Of a stretch of DNA of 64,000 bases, positions 33,640-44,532 are shown one piece after another. The first letter of the stretch is position 1; each line of letters opens with the position of its first letter. Source of the stretch: Nageia nagi (Eukaryota; Pinophyta); NCBI GenBank assembly GCA_050084985.1, contig JBITNC010000001.1:30628001-30692000 (forward strand). Direction: 5' to 3'. The notes under the pieces were generated by a model, which saw only the letters and a program-made list of their open reading frames with translations, made no database searches and was not told the origin of the DNA. A program made the position numbers and the translations under genes.

Positions 33640-34320
33640 AGTGCATCATAGATATTTGATCAACGTTATATCCAGGAGAATATTGCCTTGAGTTTTGTGT
33701 TTGCAGATCTGAATTATCAGCTTATCCAAGTATCATGTGTGCATCATAGGTGTTTGATGAATGATATATCCAGGAGAATATTGCTTTGAGTTTTTGTGTT
33801 TGTAGACTTGAGTGATCAGATTATCATGCATATGAGTGGATTCCAGCTCCTGTGATCAGACTATCATGTTTGGGAGAGGAGTCCAGCTCCCATTGTCAGC
33901 TTATCATATGCTTATGAGTGGAGTCCAGCTCCCATAGTCAGCTTATCATGTGCTTATAATATGCTTATGAGTGGAGTCCAGCTCCCATGGTTAGATTATC
34001 ATGTGCTTATCATATGCTTGTGAGTGGAGTCCAGCTCCCATACTCAGCTTATCATGTGCCTATGAGTGGAGTTCAGCTCCCATAATCAGCTTATCATGTG
34101 CTTATGAGTGGAGTTCAGCTCCCATGAGTCAGCTTATCACATGCTTATGAGAGGATTCCAGCTCCCATAGTCAGCTTATCATATGCTTATGAGTGGAGTC
34201 CAGCTCCCATACTCAGCTTATCATGTGTTTATCATGTGCCTATGAGTGGAGTTCCAGCTCCCATGATCAGACTATCATGCTTATGAGTGGAGTCCAGCTC
34301 CCATAGTCAGCTAATCATGC
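33640..34320. repeat. Element G tandem array 1, about 42-bp unit
   Basis: Repeated phrase GAGTGGAGTCCAGCTCCCAT, followed by a CAGCTTATCATGTGCTTAT spacer, in about a dozen variable units. The first units (33640-33840) are longer and less regular. Non-coding, just 3' of the PMD gene start and before the 3' LTR. Confidence 0.85.
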
Positions 34321-34790
34321 TTCTTGGTGGAGTATCAGCTTCATCAGTTTATCATTGTTCTACGAAGTTTAGTTCTCATGCAACTGGAGTACACCTCTTG
34401 GTGCAAAGGCTCAGTTATGTGGAACTTAGCTCTCATACATCAGCTTATCATTATTCTACGGAGTTCGGTTCTCATGTAACTAGAGTACACCTCTTGGTGC
34501 GAAGGCTCAGTTGTGTAGAACTTAGCTCTCATACATCAGCTTATCATTGTTCTGCGGAGTTCGATTCTTATGCAACTTGGTGCGAAGAGTTGTGTGGAAC
34601 TTAGCTCTCACATATCAGCTTATCACTTGTTTTGTGGAGTTTAATTCTTATGCAACTTGGTGCGAAGAGTTGTGTGGAACTTAGCTCTCACATATCAGCT
34701 TATCATTGTTTTGCGGAGTTCAGTTCTCATGCAACTGGAGTACACCTCTTGGTGCGAAGGCTCAGTTGTGTAGAACTTAGCTCTCTCCTA
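34321..34790. repeat. Element G tandem array 2, about 100-bp unit
   Basis: Units built on CAGCTTATCATTGTTCTGCG, then AGTTCTCATGCAACT and GTGCGAAGGCTCAGTTGTGT, in about five copies with deletions. They share the CAGCTTATCAT phrase with array 1, so array 2 probably arose by expansion of it. Open frames in it are by-products. Confidence 0.8.
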
Positions 34791-35030
34791 TGTGTGGTTA
34801 TGGTTATCATGTGTTATTATGTGTGCTATCATGTCTTGTCTTATGAGTTGGTCATGTGTGCTATCATGTCTTGTCATGTGTGTTGTCATGTGTTGTCATG
34901 TTTTGTCTGGTGATGTGGTCTTGTCAAGATGTTGTCCAGTTGACATGTGTGGTAAAGTCATTTGTTCGGTCATTGTCATGTGTGTTGTCAAGTTTGTCGT
35001 CATGGGTCATCAACATTACGATAAGATTAT
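34791..35030. repeat. Element G simple TGTGTTGTCATG-rich tract
   Basis: Irregular repeats of TGTTGTCATGTG. No coding resemblance despite several open frames. Confidence 0.6.
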
Positions 35031-35270
35031 CAGCTTATCAGATTATCAGACATATCAGGCTATCACCTTCTACAGCAAAATGCAAGGGGCAAGCATGCCC
35101 AAGGTAATATCAAAAGGGAGTTTTCTTAACCTATAAGCTTTATCATGATGTTGTTTAAGTTTGGAATGGTTAGTGTTCATCATTGCTTATCAAAATTGTT
35201 TGTTGTGATATTGTGTTTTACTTTGAATGCAAAATCTCAAGTCACCTCATGATTCTTTCGATTTTACATC

Positions 35271-35284
35271 CAAAGTGGGGCATC
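35271..35284 (+). promoter_or_regulatory. Element G polypurine tract
   Basis: CAAAGTGGGGCATC just before the LTR at 35285. Confidence 0.7.
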
Positions 35285-36181
35285 TGTTAACACATAAAAA
35301 TGATTTTATGTTTTTAAATCAATAAATTAATGAAATATGCTTGGCCTAACTATATGTTTTGAATGGATTAAAGTGATAATATCAATGTTTGGCTTGAATA
35401 TGAATATTGTATGGTTTACCTTGAATATTGCATGGTTTATCTTGAATATTGCATGGGTTATCTTGAATATTGCATGGTTTATCTTGAGTATTGCATGAAT
35501 TAGCTTGAATATTGATGTATTTATCTTAAATCTTGTGAATTAACCTTATTTATGTGGATGCACGCCGACCTATGGGCGGCATTATCTATTATCTATATAA
35601 ATAAGGGATCTAATAGTAAGTCCACAACAACAAGGATACACATGATCCCACGTATGGTCTTGTAAGTGGCTACCCCTTAAGGTATCTCTTGGTACCACCT
35701 ACAAGGCTATGGTTTGTGTGCTTCCTTACGCAAGCTCTCCTGACATATGTGATCAATTCTGATATTACACTGCAGTCTAAGATATCTATACTGAAGATCT
35801 GGACCTAATCGAGAGGTCAAAGCTATCAAGCTAGGGCCACCGGTGCTCCTTTACGAACGGAAGAACACCACCGATGCTCTAATACTACCGAAATGGACCG
35901 CCCGTGGTCCTCTTTTCGCATCCTTACAGGTCACGACATTGTGGAAAAGGTAGCTTATCATCACTACATCGCCAATATCTACATCTTTCGTTGTCAGGTA
36001 CGTTCCGTGAGGTAAGTACACGAATCATAGTCTTGGTTGGTACAAGTACACTGTTGAATTGGTTATATTGTTTATTGATATCTAGAATAAATCATTATCC
36101 ATAGCTAGTATACAGATAATATTGAGTTTGTAGATATTCCTCTGTTTATTTATTTACACGCTCAATTTTTATTTGTAAATA
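35285..36181 (+). repeat. Element G 3' LTR
   Basis: 897 bp, offset 6900 from the 5' copy. Ends GTAAATA where the 5' copy ends GTAAACA. The GGACCGCCCGTGGTCC motif lies at 35895-35910, closer to a perfect inverted repeat than the 5' copy. Confidence 0.93.
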
Positions 36182-36186
36182 GTAGT
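36182..36186. repeat. Target site duplication of element G, right copy (GTAGT)
   Basis: Exact match to 28380-28384. Confidence 0.9.
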
Positions 36187-37698
36187 AATTATAATAATGA
36201 AAGCACAAGTAACCAAGAGGCAAATATTGTTGGTGAATTAATTCAAGATGCTTTAATCATGTCTAATGAAAAGAATGATGATTATTGGGTTCTTGATTCG
36301 GGTGCTTCATATCATGCTACTCCACATAAGAACTATTTTTCAAATTACACACATGGTGACTTTGGTAAAGTATTATTAGGTAATGAACACCCATGCAAGA
36401 TTGTTGGTATTGGCAATATAACAATGAAATTACCTAATGGAACACAATGGACTCTTAATGAAGCTAGACACATTCCGAATCTTAAAAGAAATCTTATATC
36501 AACAAGTAAATTGGATAAGGAGGGCTATGTGATGACATTCGGGGATGCTAGTTGGAAAGTAACTAAAGGTTCAATGGTATTTGCAAAGGGAAATTTGGTG
36601 GGGTCTCTTTATTTGCTCACAAATGTCTTTGATTATTCATTGAATCTTGTTTCAATAGGCAATGATACATCACTATGGCATAATAGACTTGGACATATGA
36701 GTGAGAAAGGTATGAAAATGTTACACTCTAATGGTTCACTCCCTAATCTTAAAGAAGTTGATTTAGGATTTTGTGAAGATTGTGTGTATGGAAAACAAAA
36801 AAGGGTTAATTTTCTTAAAGTTGGCAAAGAAAAGAAGAGTCACAAATTAGAGCTTGTTCATACAGATGTGTGGGGTCCTGCACAGGTTTGCTCACTTGGA
36901 GGCTCATCTTATTTTGTCACTTTTATTGATGATTGTACTAGAAAGACATGGGTATACTGTATTAAAAAGAAATCTGATGTGTTTGAAACATTTAAGAGGT
37001 GGAAGGCATTGGTTGAGAATGAAACTAATTCTAAGTTGAAATGTCTTAAGTCCGATAATGGTAGGGAATTTTGCAATAATGAGTTTGATTCATTTTGTTC
37101 ACACAATGGCAATATAAGGATTAAGGTGGTCCCTAGAACTCCATAGGAAAATGGGGTTGCAGAAAGAATGAATAGGACTATCTTAGAAAGGGCTAGAAGT
37201 ATGAGGATACATGCTGGGTTTCCTTTGAATCTTTGGGCTGATGCTATTGACACTGTTGTTTACTTGATTAATAGGGGTCCATCTATGGCTTTAGATGGAG
37301 GCATTCCAAAGGAGATGTGGACAGGTAAAAAGGTGAATTACTCATTCTTGAGAGTCCTTGGTTGTGAGGCTTTTGCACATGTTGATAAAGAGGATAGAAA
37401 GAAACTTGATGCAAAATCACAAAAATGCTATTTTGTTGGATATGGTGTTAATGATTTGGGATATAGGTTATGGGATGTTGATAACCATAAAATCATTAGA
37501 AGTAGAGATGTTGTATTCAATGAGAAAAGCATGTATAAAGATAGATTACAAAATGTTGAGGAACCCAAGTTTGTATCTCTAGAAGATGTTGATCAATATA
37601 AGGGTCCTGATAATAATAATGTTCAAGCACCTCCACCACAAACACCTCAAACTTTGTCACTTAGAAGGTCCTCAAGGACTAGAAATCCTCCTAAATGA
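36187..37698 (+). CDS. pol: Element B protease and integrase
   Basis: Copia pol, same frame as gag once G is removed. Protease active site DSGAS at 36295. Pre-integrase zinc motif: LWHNRLGHM then CEDCVYGK. Integrase core: first Asp in HTDVWGP near 36861, second in SDNGREF near 37051, Glu in ENGVAERMNR near 37150. The only breaks are TAG at 37144 (expected Gln before ENGVAER) and TGA at 37696. The C-terminal integrase region has VLGCEAFAHV and the GYGVNDLGYRLWD block typical of copia. Protease cuts the polyprotein; integrase joins cDNA to host DNA. Confidence 0.92.
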
Positions 37699-38228
37699 TA
37701 CTCTCCTGCTCTTTATCATATTCTTTATACTGATGGTGGTGAACCTAAATGTTTTGATGAAGCTATGCAGGGTGATACACAGATTAAGTGGGAGCATGCT
37801 ATGAAGGAGGAGATGGACTCCTTACTTAAGAATCAAACTTGGAGTTTGGTTGAGCTTCCAGAGGGTAAGAAGGCACTTACTAACAAATGGGTGTACAAGA
37901 TAAAGGAAGAGGTAGATGGGCGACAAAGGTACAAGGTAAGACTTGTGGTAAAAGGTTTTGAACAGAAAAAAGGTATAGATTATAATGAGATCTTTTCTCT
38001 AGTTGTTAAAATGACCTCGATTAGAGCAATATTGAGTCTTGTTGCTACTAAAAACTTGTTTCTTGAACAATTGGATGTAAAGACAGCTTTCCTTCATGGG
38101 GATTTGGAGGAGGATATTTATATGCATCAACCTGAAGGTTTTGAGGTCAAAGGTAAAGAAGGGTATGTATGTAAATTGGAAAAGAGCTTGTACGGTTTGA
38201 AGCAAGCACCTAGGCAATGGTATCATAA
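37699..38228 (+). CDS. pol: Element B reverse transcriptase, first half
   Basis: Frame continues from integrase. Copia RT opening: [52 protein letters not shown] and [14 protein letters not shown]. Element C is inserted right after this point at the CATAA target. The rest of the RT resumes at 54413 in the right frame. Confidence 0.92.
38224..38228. repeat. Target site duplication of element C, left copy (CATAA)
   Basis: Matches 54408-54412. Confidence 0.9.
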
Positions 38229-39967
38229 TGTAGACACTAAAAATAAACACTATTACTAGGTCAGTGCGGGCCTTTAAGCTTTATCATTTATTTTCGGAAT
38301 GTTATACTGGTTCCGGATCTTTGATCACTCCCGGATGACATCATCATCTCCGGGACCCGAGCTTTTCTACAATTAAGCTCTATCATTTAGTTCCAGAATG
38401 TTATACTAGTTCCGGATCTTCGATCACTCCTGGATGATGTCATCACTTCCGGGACCTGGTTTTCACTTAAAATGTGAATATCATTCTCCCCATGATGTCA
38501 TCTTCTTAATTCTGAAATGTTATACTGGTTTCGGATCTTTGATCACTCTTAGATGATGTCATCACTTCTGGGACCCGAGCTTTTCTACTATTAAGCTCTA
38601 TCATTTAATTCCAGAATGTTATACTGGTTCTGGATCTTTGATCACTCCTGGATGATGTCATCACTTTTGGGACCCAGTTTTCACTTAAAATGTGAATATC
38701 ATTCTCCCCGTGATGTCATCTTCTTAATTCCAGAATGTTATACTGGTTCCGGATCTTTGATCACTCCCAGATGATGTCATCATCTTCGGAACCCGAGCTT
38801 TTCTACAATTAAGCTTTATCGTTTCATTCTGGAACGTTCTTACTTTCGGAACACTTATTTTTGAAACACTTATTTCTGGAACATTCACTTTCGGAACACT
38901 TATTTCCAGAATACTCACTTTTGGAACACTCACTTCTGGAACACTCACTTCCGGAACACTTTCATTCCGAAATGTTTTTATTCCGGAACGCTTTTACTAT
39001 TGACTCCGACTTGTTTTATTTGTTCCAGAAAAATTCCTAGGTATCTTAAAATGAACTCATGATTTCAGGTAAAGTACCTGGGGTTTCTATAAAGAATTTA
39101 TTATATTTCAAACATATATGAAACAGGTGTTTTTCTAACCCTTATCATTAAAAAATGATAATAGAACGACCATTCTAATGTGAATATATAATCGCTAAAA
39201 AATCGGTGACGATCCTTGAACAGTTAAACAACAAACAAACTTAAGTCCAAAATAGCCGAGTACGTCCAATTTGAAATCATGAATGCAGATGGGAGATAAT
39301 ACCATATTCAAATTTCGTCTGGGAGGTTACCTGAAATCTTGGGATGATAAACAAATCAATAAACAACCTATTGAGCTTATAAATACAAGCTCTGTATGTA
39401 AATAAAGGGACCCAATTTTTAATCTAGTGAAGCTCTATTAAAATCAAAGTAGGAGATTATCAGCCAAAGATTGTAAGCTTGACATATCAATTATATCTCT
39501 ATATTATATGTGTTAGCAGGTACACTTTGATGTTTTGTTTGTTTTCTGTGTGTAGGGTCAATACAGGAATAAAATAATAGGAGCAAACGTGAAGAAGAAC
39601 AATCCAGGAAGAGATACAGATATTTCAAGAAGACTGAATTGTTAATGATTTGTATATCAGTAGACAGAGAATTCTTCAATTGATGATAAAAGCCTAAGTT
39701 TACCATAAGCTCAATAATAATGGTCATCGATTATCCATAGTGGAGTGTTAATGGTTAAAACGATTGTTGTCGATTTATAATAAATTGATATTGATTCAGA
39801 CAGATTGTTAACAGTCTCTTAGTGTATTAAAACTCTTCAAAATTTCTTTTTCCGGATATAATATCTGTAGTACTATTGATGTGTATTGTTGATTATGTTC
39901 ATGATTAATTATGTTGAATGATTAGTCTATCTAAATTGCATTTTAGGTGCATAATTTGATGTACACA
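38229..39967 (+). repeat. Element C 5' LTR
   Basis: 1739 bp, TGTAGACACT to GTACACA. The first 770 bp are internal repeats. TATAAATA at 39378-39385 probably sets transcription start; AATAAA follows at 39400. Confidence 0.93.
38265..39000. repeat. TTCCGGAA-type repeats in the 5' LTR of C
   Basis: A unit of about 110 to 120 bp recurs about five times: GAATGTTATACTGGTTCCGG, then ATCTTTGATCACTCCCGGAT and GATGTCATCA with CCGGGACCCGAG. After 38825 a short unit of about 15 bp (TTCCGGAACACTCAC) recurs about nine times. All carry the TTCCGGAA or TCCGG core, often decayed at CG. Equivalent block in the 3' LTR at about 52706-53440. Short frames on both strands here are by-products. Confidence 0.85.
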
Positions 39968-39970
39968 ATC

Positions 39971-39987
39971 TGGCGCTAGAAGGAGGG
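39971..39987 (+). promoter_or_regulatory. Element C primer-binding site
   Basis: TGGCGCTAGAAGGAGGG, three bases after the LTR. It has the TGGCGC start common to plant gypsy sites. I did not match it to a specific tRNA with confidence. Confidence 0.75.
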
Positions 39988-40773
39988 CTGAACCTTGCAT
40001 GCATTTTAGAAAATTAAAATAAAAATAGGATCAATTGCATATTTTTGGTTTTATTTTCTGTTTGCATCTTGTGGAATTGGATACTAACTTACTCTATTTG
40101 ATTGGTTGTTTTGTTGTGTCTTCTGTGTTCTTCGGATCGGCAATAATCCTGTCAAAGTCATCAACGGTCTCTGAAAAACAAGTATGTATCCTAATCTGAC
40201 CTGAATACAGTAAGCATAATTAGGCATTTAAAATGACAGTCGGTAAAATTGTGTGTGATCTCTTTGCTCAGAGTGCATATAGGAAATGGGTAGTGAAAGG
40301 TTAAATGGCTTTTTGTATTAATTTATTTTTTATGTATTTATTTTCATGTTTTGAGTACGTACACATTAAATACTTTTTACCTTGTCTACTTATGCTCTCC
40401 CTTTGCGCTTTGTGTGATCTAAGGTGACCAGAATAGACCTGATAAGAAGGGTTAAATTATCCACATATAATCACCTTTTATCAAGTCTGCCCTTACCACT
40501 CCATTGGAGGTCGAAGGGATATGTGACTAGTAAGAGGAAGTAATTTACAACATTTAATATCTTTTGGGAGGGTAGTATGCATAAGTATATTTTATTTGTT
40601 TAAATGCATTTCATAAGGCTTTTAAGAAAATAAAAAAATTTAAAATAATCACCTTGTTAAAATAAGTTTTTGCATATAGGATGTATGTGCATTAAATTGT
40701 TTTATCGAAAACATAATATAAAAGATAAAAATAAAGTTTCTTTTTACGATGTTTGTTTTGTAATATAAATAAA
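39988..40773. other. Element C 5' leader
   Basis: Untranslated leader between primer site and the first ATG of the main frame. No long open frame, no strong repeat. Confidence 0.6.
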
Positions 40774-42030
40774 ATGGTTCAAACTAGAAGTATGACTGCT
40801 AAGAAAATGCAAGAACACTCATTGAATATACAAGAATTAGATCCAGATGATATGGATCTAATTGAGTCTTCTAATAGGAGGTCACATCTTTTAGATGAAT
40901 CAAATTTACAGGTAGTTCGTTATGTAGGTCAAGATAATAATTATGGTTATACTCAATCTATTTTTCAAGGACAAATTATAGATAATCCTATTGCAAGAAA
41001 TAGAATGCAAGTGTTAGATGAAGAGTTAATTGAAATTCGTCATCGTATAGCTAATCTTAGGGATATGCCTTCTAGATTAACAGAAGATGTAGAAAAATTA
41101 GATCAAAAGCCTGATAACTTAGAAATTAATGATAATAAGTCTCGGGCCAAAACTATAGCAATACCACATACTAAGCCACATAAAAGTAAATATGAAAGAA
41201 TCAGTCAATCATCAGATGGTCGAAGAGTTAGTTCTTTAACTCGAAAAGAGGGATCTTTCGGAGACATTTTTCCACTGAAACAAATGGAAAAATCTTATGC
41301 CACAAAAGAAGGATTAAATAGAAAAACATCTAAGTTTAAAATAGAAGAGATACCTTCTTATGAGGAATTGCAAAGACGATAATTACATAAAACAACAGCT
41401 GGTAAAAGATTTACTGAAGTATATGCTGAGGATATTAAAAAGGCTGTAGCCCTGAAAAATCTTCTAAAAGAAGCAAATAGAAAAAACAATGAGTTTATTA
41501 AAATTCAAGAACAAGAAGATAGATTAAAAGAAATGGAAGATAAACTTCTTAGAGATAAAAGGAGATTAATAGAACAAGAACAAGTAAATAAAGAAAGAAG
41601 TGAATTCCTGGAACAAAAAAGACATCATAAAGAACAGGAAAATCAACTTCGTTTAAAAGAATTAGAAAATGAAAGAATAAAAAAGGAACGATATCTACGC
41701 ATAGAGACAGAAAAACAAAGACAGTGGGATGAATATCAAAAAATAAGGAATTTGAAACTGGAAACTCCTGAAGGAAGTCAAATACAAAGATATCGAGATC
41801 CTTACTTAGATAAACAAGAAGCGATGAATAGAGAGATAGCCATTTTATTACAAAAGGAAAGGGATATGGAATTAGAACTTCAAAATTTATATGATAAACA
41901 AAAGCGAGATTCTATTAAAAGTTGGGTTGAACAAACACAAAATCAAACAAAACAACCTGATTATAAGGGACAAAATATATATGAAAAAAGTATAGGTCAA
42001 AAACCTCCTGAAATCCCTATTCCACGATGA
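40774..42030 (+). CDS. Element C N-terminal coiled-coil region, fused in frame with gag
   Basis: The frame opens at 40753, but MVQTRSMTAKK at 40774 is the more likely start because MVxTRS openings are common in plant gypsy proteins. Residues 1-200 are polar with few hydrophobics. A TAA at 41380 (probable CAA) interrupts. 41383-41930 is a very charged long coiled coil (RLIEQEQVNKERSEFLEQKR). A TGA at 42028 (probable CGA) closes this block, and the same frame continues into gag. Ogre elements are known for an extra ORF1 upstream of gag; here it is in frame with gag. Function unknown. Confidence 0.7.
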
Positions 42031-43443
42031 CATTCACCTCTTAAAATATTACCTCCTACACGATCAGAAATTTCTTCTGACTATGAGTCTTATATTTCAA
42101 GATCAATCTCGGAAAAGGATCCAAATACTCGGAGACATCATAGGTACACTCAAGGTCATAAAATTGATAAAGAATTAGAAAGCTTTATGAAGGATTTTAT
42201 AAATCGAGAAATGAATCTTCAAGGACTTCAAAAGTTAAATTATAAGAATATTTGCAATGAGCCTATTCATTCAAGTATTCCAAAAAAGAAACTACCATAT
42301 AGGTTTGAATTTCCTAAAATAGAGTCATTTAAAGGAAGAGAAGATCCCAAAGAACACTTGAGGAAATTTACATTTTCTAGTTATCAGATAGCCAATGATG
42401 ATGCATTAATGTTACGTATATTTCCTATGACACTCGCAGGCCAAGCTTTGGATTGGTATAATAGTTTACCTATGCATAGTTTATATACATTTGAACAATT
42501 GGCTAATCAATTTCTTGAGCATTTTAGAATCAATATTAAAGAAAAATCTTCACTTACTGATCTTACAAGATTGCAACAATTTCCTGATGAAACCATACAA
42601 GATTACATCTCAAGATGGCGGGCTATACTCACTAGTATGCCCTATACAATACCACAAGAAGAATTGGTTAAATTATTTAGTCAAAGCTGTTTAAGACCAA
42701 TAGCTAGTATTCTCCAAATTCAACAACAAAGAACTTTTGAAGAAGCTATTGCTCAGGCAGTAGTTATAGAAAGAGTTAAAATTCAAGATGGAGAATTAAA
42801 GCTCAAGAAAAAAGAATACAAAAAGGGTAACCAATATGAGAATGGTACTAAACAACCACAAAACAATCAAATAGCTATGACAGAAGATACTGGTCAAGCT
42901 TCAAAACTAGAAGAAAGTACTGAACCTAAATCTAAAAGAAATTTTACCCCATTATCAGAACCATTAGCCGAAATACTTAAAAAATTATGTGATAATGGTA
43001 TGATTATATTACCTGATATAAGGCCTGAAAGTACTTATACTAAAGAAAGCAAATGGTATAGGGAGAATGAATTTTGTGATTATCATAGACAAAAGGGACA
43101 TAATACAAATAAATGTCGCACTTTACATCACAAGATTCAAGATTTGATAGATAGTGGAAAGATAGATGTGGATAATCCTGTTGTGCCTTCAAATCAAAAT
43201 TTAGGGATATATCAAAATCCCTTACCTTCACATCAGGCTAATAATGTGGCAACCACCCCAAATCAACTGAATTATACATGGGATAATAAGGATATACCAT
43301 TTATAGGAAATATAGATGATTCAATACATATGATTGGTATAGCCACAAGAGCACAACAATATCAGAATAAACAGGATAATCCTCGAAATAATCAATCAAT
43401 ATCAAACCCAATTAATATACAACCTATACCTCCTCCGCAGTAA
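42031..43443 (+). CDS. gag: Element C gag
   Basis: Same frame; the open part has its first Met at 42187. Gag core: YRFEFPKIESFKGREDPKEHL, MTLAGQALDWYNSLPMHSLYTFEQL, LTRLQQFPDETIQDYISRWR. CX2HX4HX4C knuckle CDYHRQKGHNTNKC at 43075-43116 with the following LHHKIQDLIDSGK helix. Tail is Asn/Gln/Pro-rich up to TAA 43441 (probable CAA). The product would build the particle; the knuckle type is that of Tat gag. Confidence 0.9.
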   Translation, partial: HSPLKILPPTRSEISSDYESYISRSISEKDPNTRRHHRYTQGHKIDKELESFMKDFINREMNLQGLQKLNYKNICNEPIHSSIPKKKLPYRFEFPKIESFKGREDPKEHLRKFTFSSYQIANDDALMLRIFPMTLAGQALDWYNSLPMHSLYTFEQLANQFLEHFRINIKEKSSLTDLTRLQQFPDETIQDYISRWRAILTSMPYTIPQEELVKLFSQSCLRPIASILQIQQQRTFEEAIAQAVVIERVKIQDGELKLKKKEYKKGNQYENGTKQPQNNQIAMTEDTGQASKLEESTEPKSKRNFTPLSEPLAEILKKLCDNGMIILPDIRPESTYTKESKWYRENEFCDYHRQKGHNTNKCRTLHHKIQDLIDSGKIDVDNPVVPSNQNLGIYQNPLPSHQANNVATTPNQLNYTWDNKDIPFIGNIDDSIHMIGIATRAQQYQNKQDNPRNNQSISNPINIQPIPPPQ

Positions 43444-44532
43444 CCTAAACTTTCGATAAAAGGTGTTCTTCAAAGACAATTAAAAATGTCTCCAGTAAAG
43501 ATGACCTTATTTGAATTATTACAACAGTCTGAGAGTTATAGAGAAGCTATGAATCAAATTTTACAAGAAATTCAAGTGGACATTAGTAATCCCAATAATT
43601 TCATTTCAATAGTCGAGAGTTTGAAGATATCTCAACAACCCGGTATCACCTTCTATGAAAAAGAAAGATTAAATAATGATGGACCAGAAGGATTAGATCC
43701 ACCCTTACATATCATTGGTAAGGTAGATGGAAAATTATTTAAAAGAATTTTAATAGATGAGGGTTCAGCCATAAATATAATTTCAAACGCTGCATATAAA
43801 AAACTGAATCTACCCGAGTCACTTATCTTAGCTCCTTCTTTGCAAATTAGAGCTTACAATGATGCAGTATGTTCAACTTTGGGATCAATAGTGCTTCCAA
43901 TCATAGTAGGAGCTAAAACTGTTCAGACTTTGTTACATATAATCGAAGGAAACATTATACAATATAATGTTCTTTTAGGACGCCCATGGATTAGAGAAAT
44001 GCAATGTGTCCCATCAACTTATCATGGATGTTTAAAATACATCTATAAAGATAAAGTTCATTGTGTGTTTAAAGATCCAGATCCCTATTCACATTGTAAT
44101 TTAATTTTGGATACAAATGAAGTGACATTACCATCTCCCAATCTATTAACTATCTTAATGAACAAAAATATGAATCAATCTGAAGTTATAAAAGAAAAAA
44201 GCGATATAGTTATACAAGATAAAGATACTTGGGAAAAAATGGCTAAAACTTTGGATGAAAAACATGGAGCGTCTTCATCAAAACAAGTAAATACTACATC
44301 TAATAATGACTCATCCGATGTTTATCCAATAAAAGTTAAATTAAAGGATTTAGGAATGGCAGAATATGATGTAGATGATGTTATATTTAATATACCTTCA
44401 TCACAAGAAGTGGGTAAAGTATCCGAGTCACCTAGTGTAATCGGACAAATAGTACCTTTAGGTGAACTACATAATCAAACAATGTTTGTTTATGCGGGAA
44501 TAGTCGAACCTATATCAACAATATCCAATTAG
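43444..44532 (+). CDS. pol: Element C protease region
   Basis: Open in the same frame to TAG 44530. Retropepsin-like core near 43745-43990: RILIDEGSAINIISN, then VLLGRPWI. The catalytic triplet is D-E-G; middle-residue variants occur in Tat proteases, so I do not call it dead. It would process the polyprotein. A linker with no clear domain follows. Confidence 0.85.
   Translation, partial: PKLSIKGVLQRQLKMSPVKMTLFELLQQSESYREAMNQILQEIQVDISNPNNFISIVESLKISQQPGITFYEKERLNNDGPEGLDPPLHIIGKVDGKLFKRILIDEGSAINIISNAAYKKLNLPESLILAPSLQIRAYNDAVCSTLGSIVLPIIVGAKTVQTLLHIIEGNIIQYNVLLGRPWIREMQCVPSTYHGCLKYIYKDKVHCVFKDPDPYSHCNLILDTNEVTLPSPNLLTILMNKNMNQSEVIKEKSDIVIQDKDTWEKMAKTLDEKHGASSSKQVNTTSNNDSSDVYPIKVKLKDLGMAEYDVDDVIFNIPSSQEVGKVSESPSVIGQIVPLGELHNQTMFVYAGIVEPISTISN

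Larger units (their letters stand above)
28385..36181 (+). mobile_element. Element G: gag-only Tat-like Ty3/gypsy element with antisense PMD gene
   Basis: 7797 bp with 897-bp LTRs, GTAGT duplications, primer site, sense gag (29358-30579), antisense spliced PMD gene (33202 to 30980), long tandem arrays (33640-35030) and polypurine tract. No protease, RT, RNH or integrase is seen, so it is non-autonomous. It is the best kept example of the design also seen in D and E. LTRs differ by roughly 36 bases by eye, mostly transitions. Confidence 0.92.

Noticed and set aside
34287-34913. Open frames of about 100 codons in the tandem arrays of G
   Set aside because: Open only because the repeat unit lacks stops; no resemblance to a family.
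33640-35030. A CRISPR-like look of regularly spaced repeats in G
   Set aside because: Units are contiguous and degenerate, spacers are not unique, no cas genes, and the context is a plant retrotransposon 3' region.
38724-38948. Minus-strand frame with VPEVSVPKV repeats, also at 53165-53389
   Set aside because: By-product of the 15-bp TTCCGGAACACTCAC repeat in the LTR of C.
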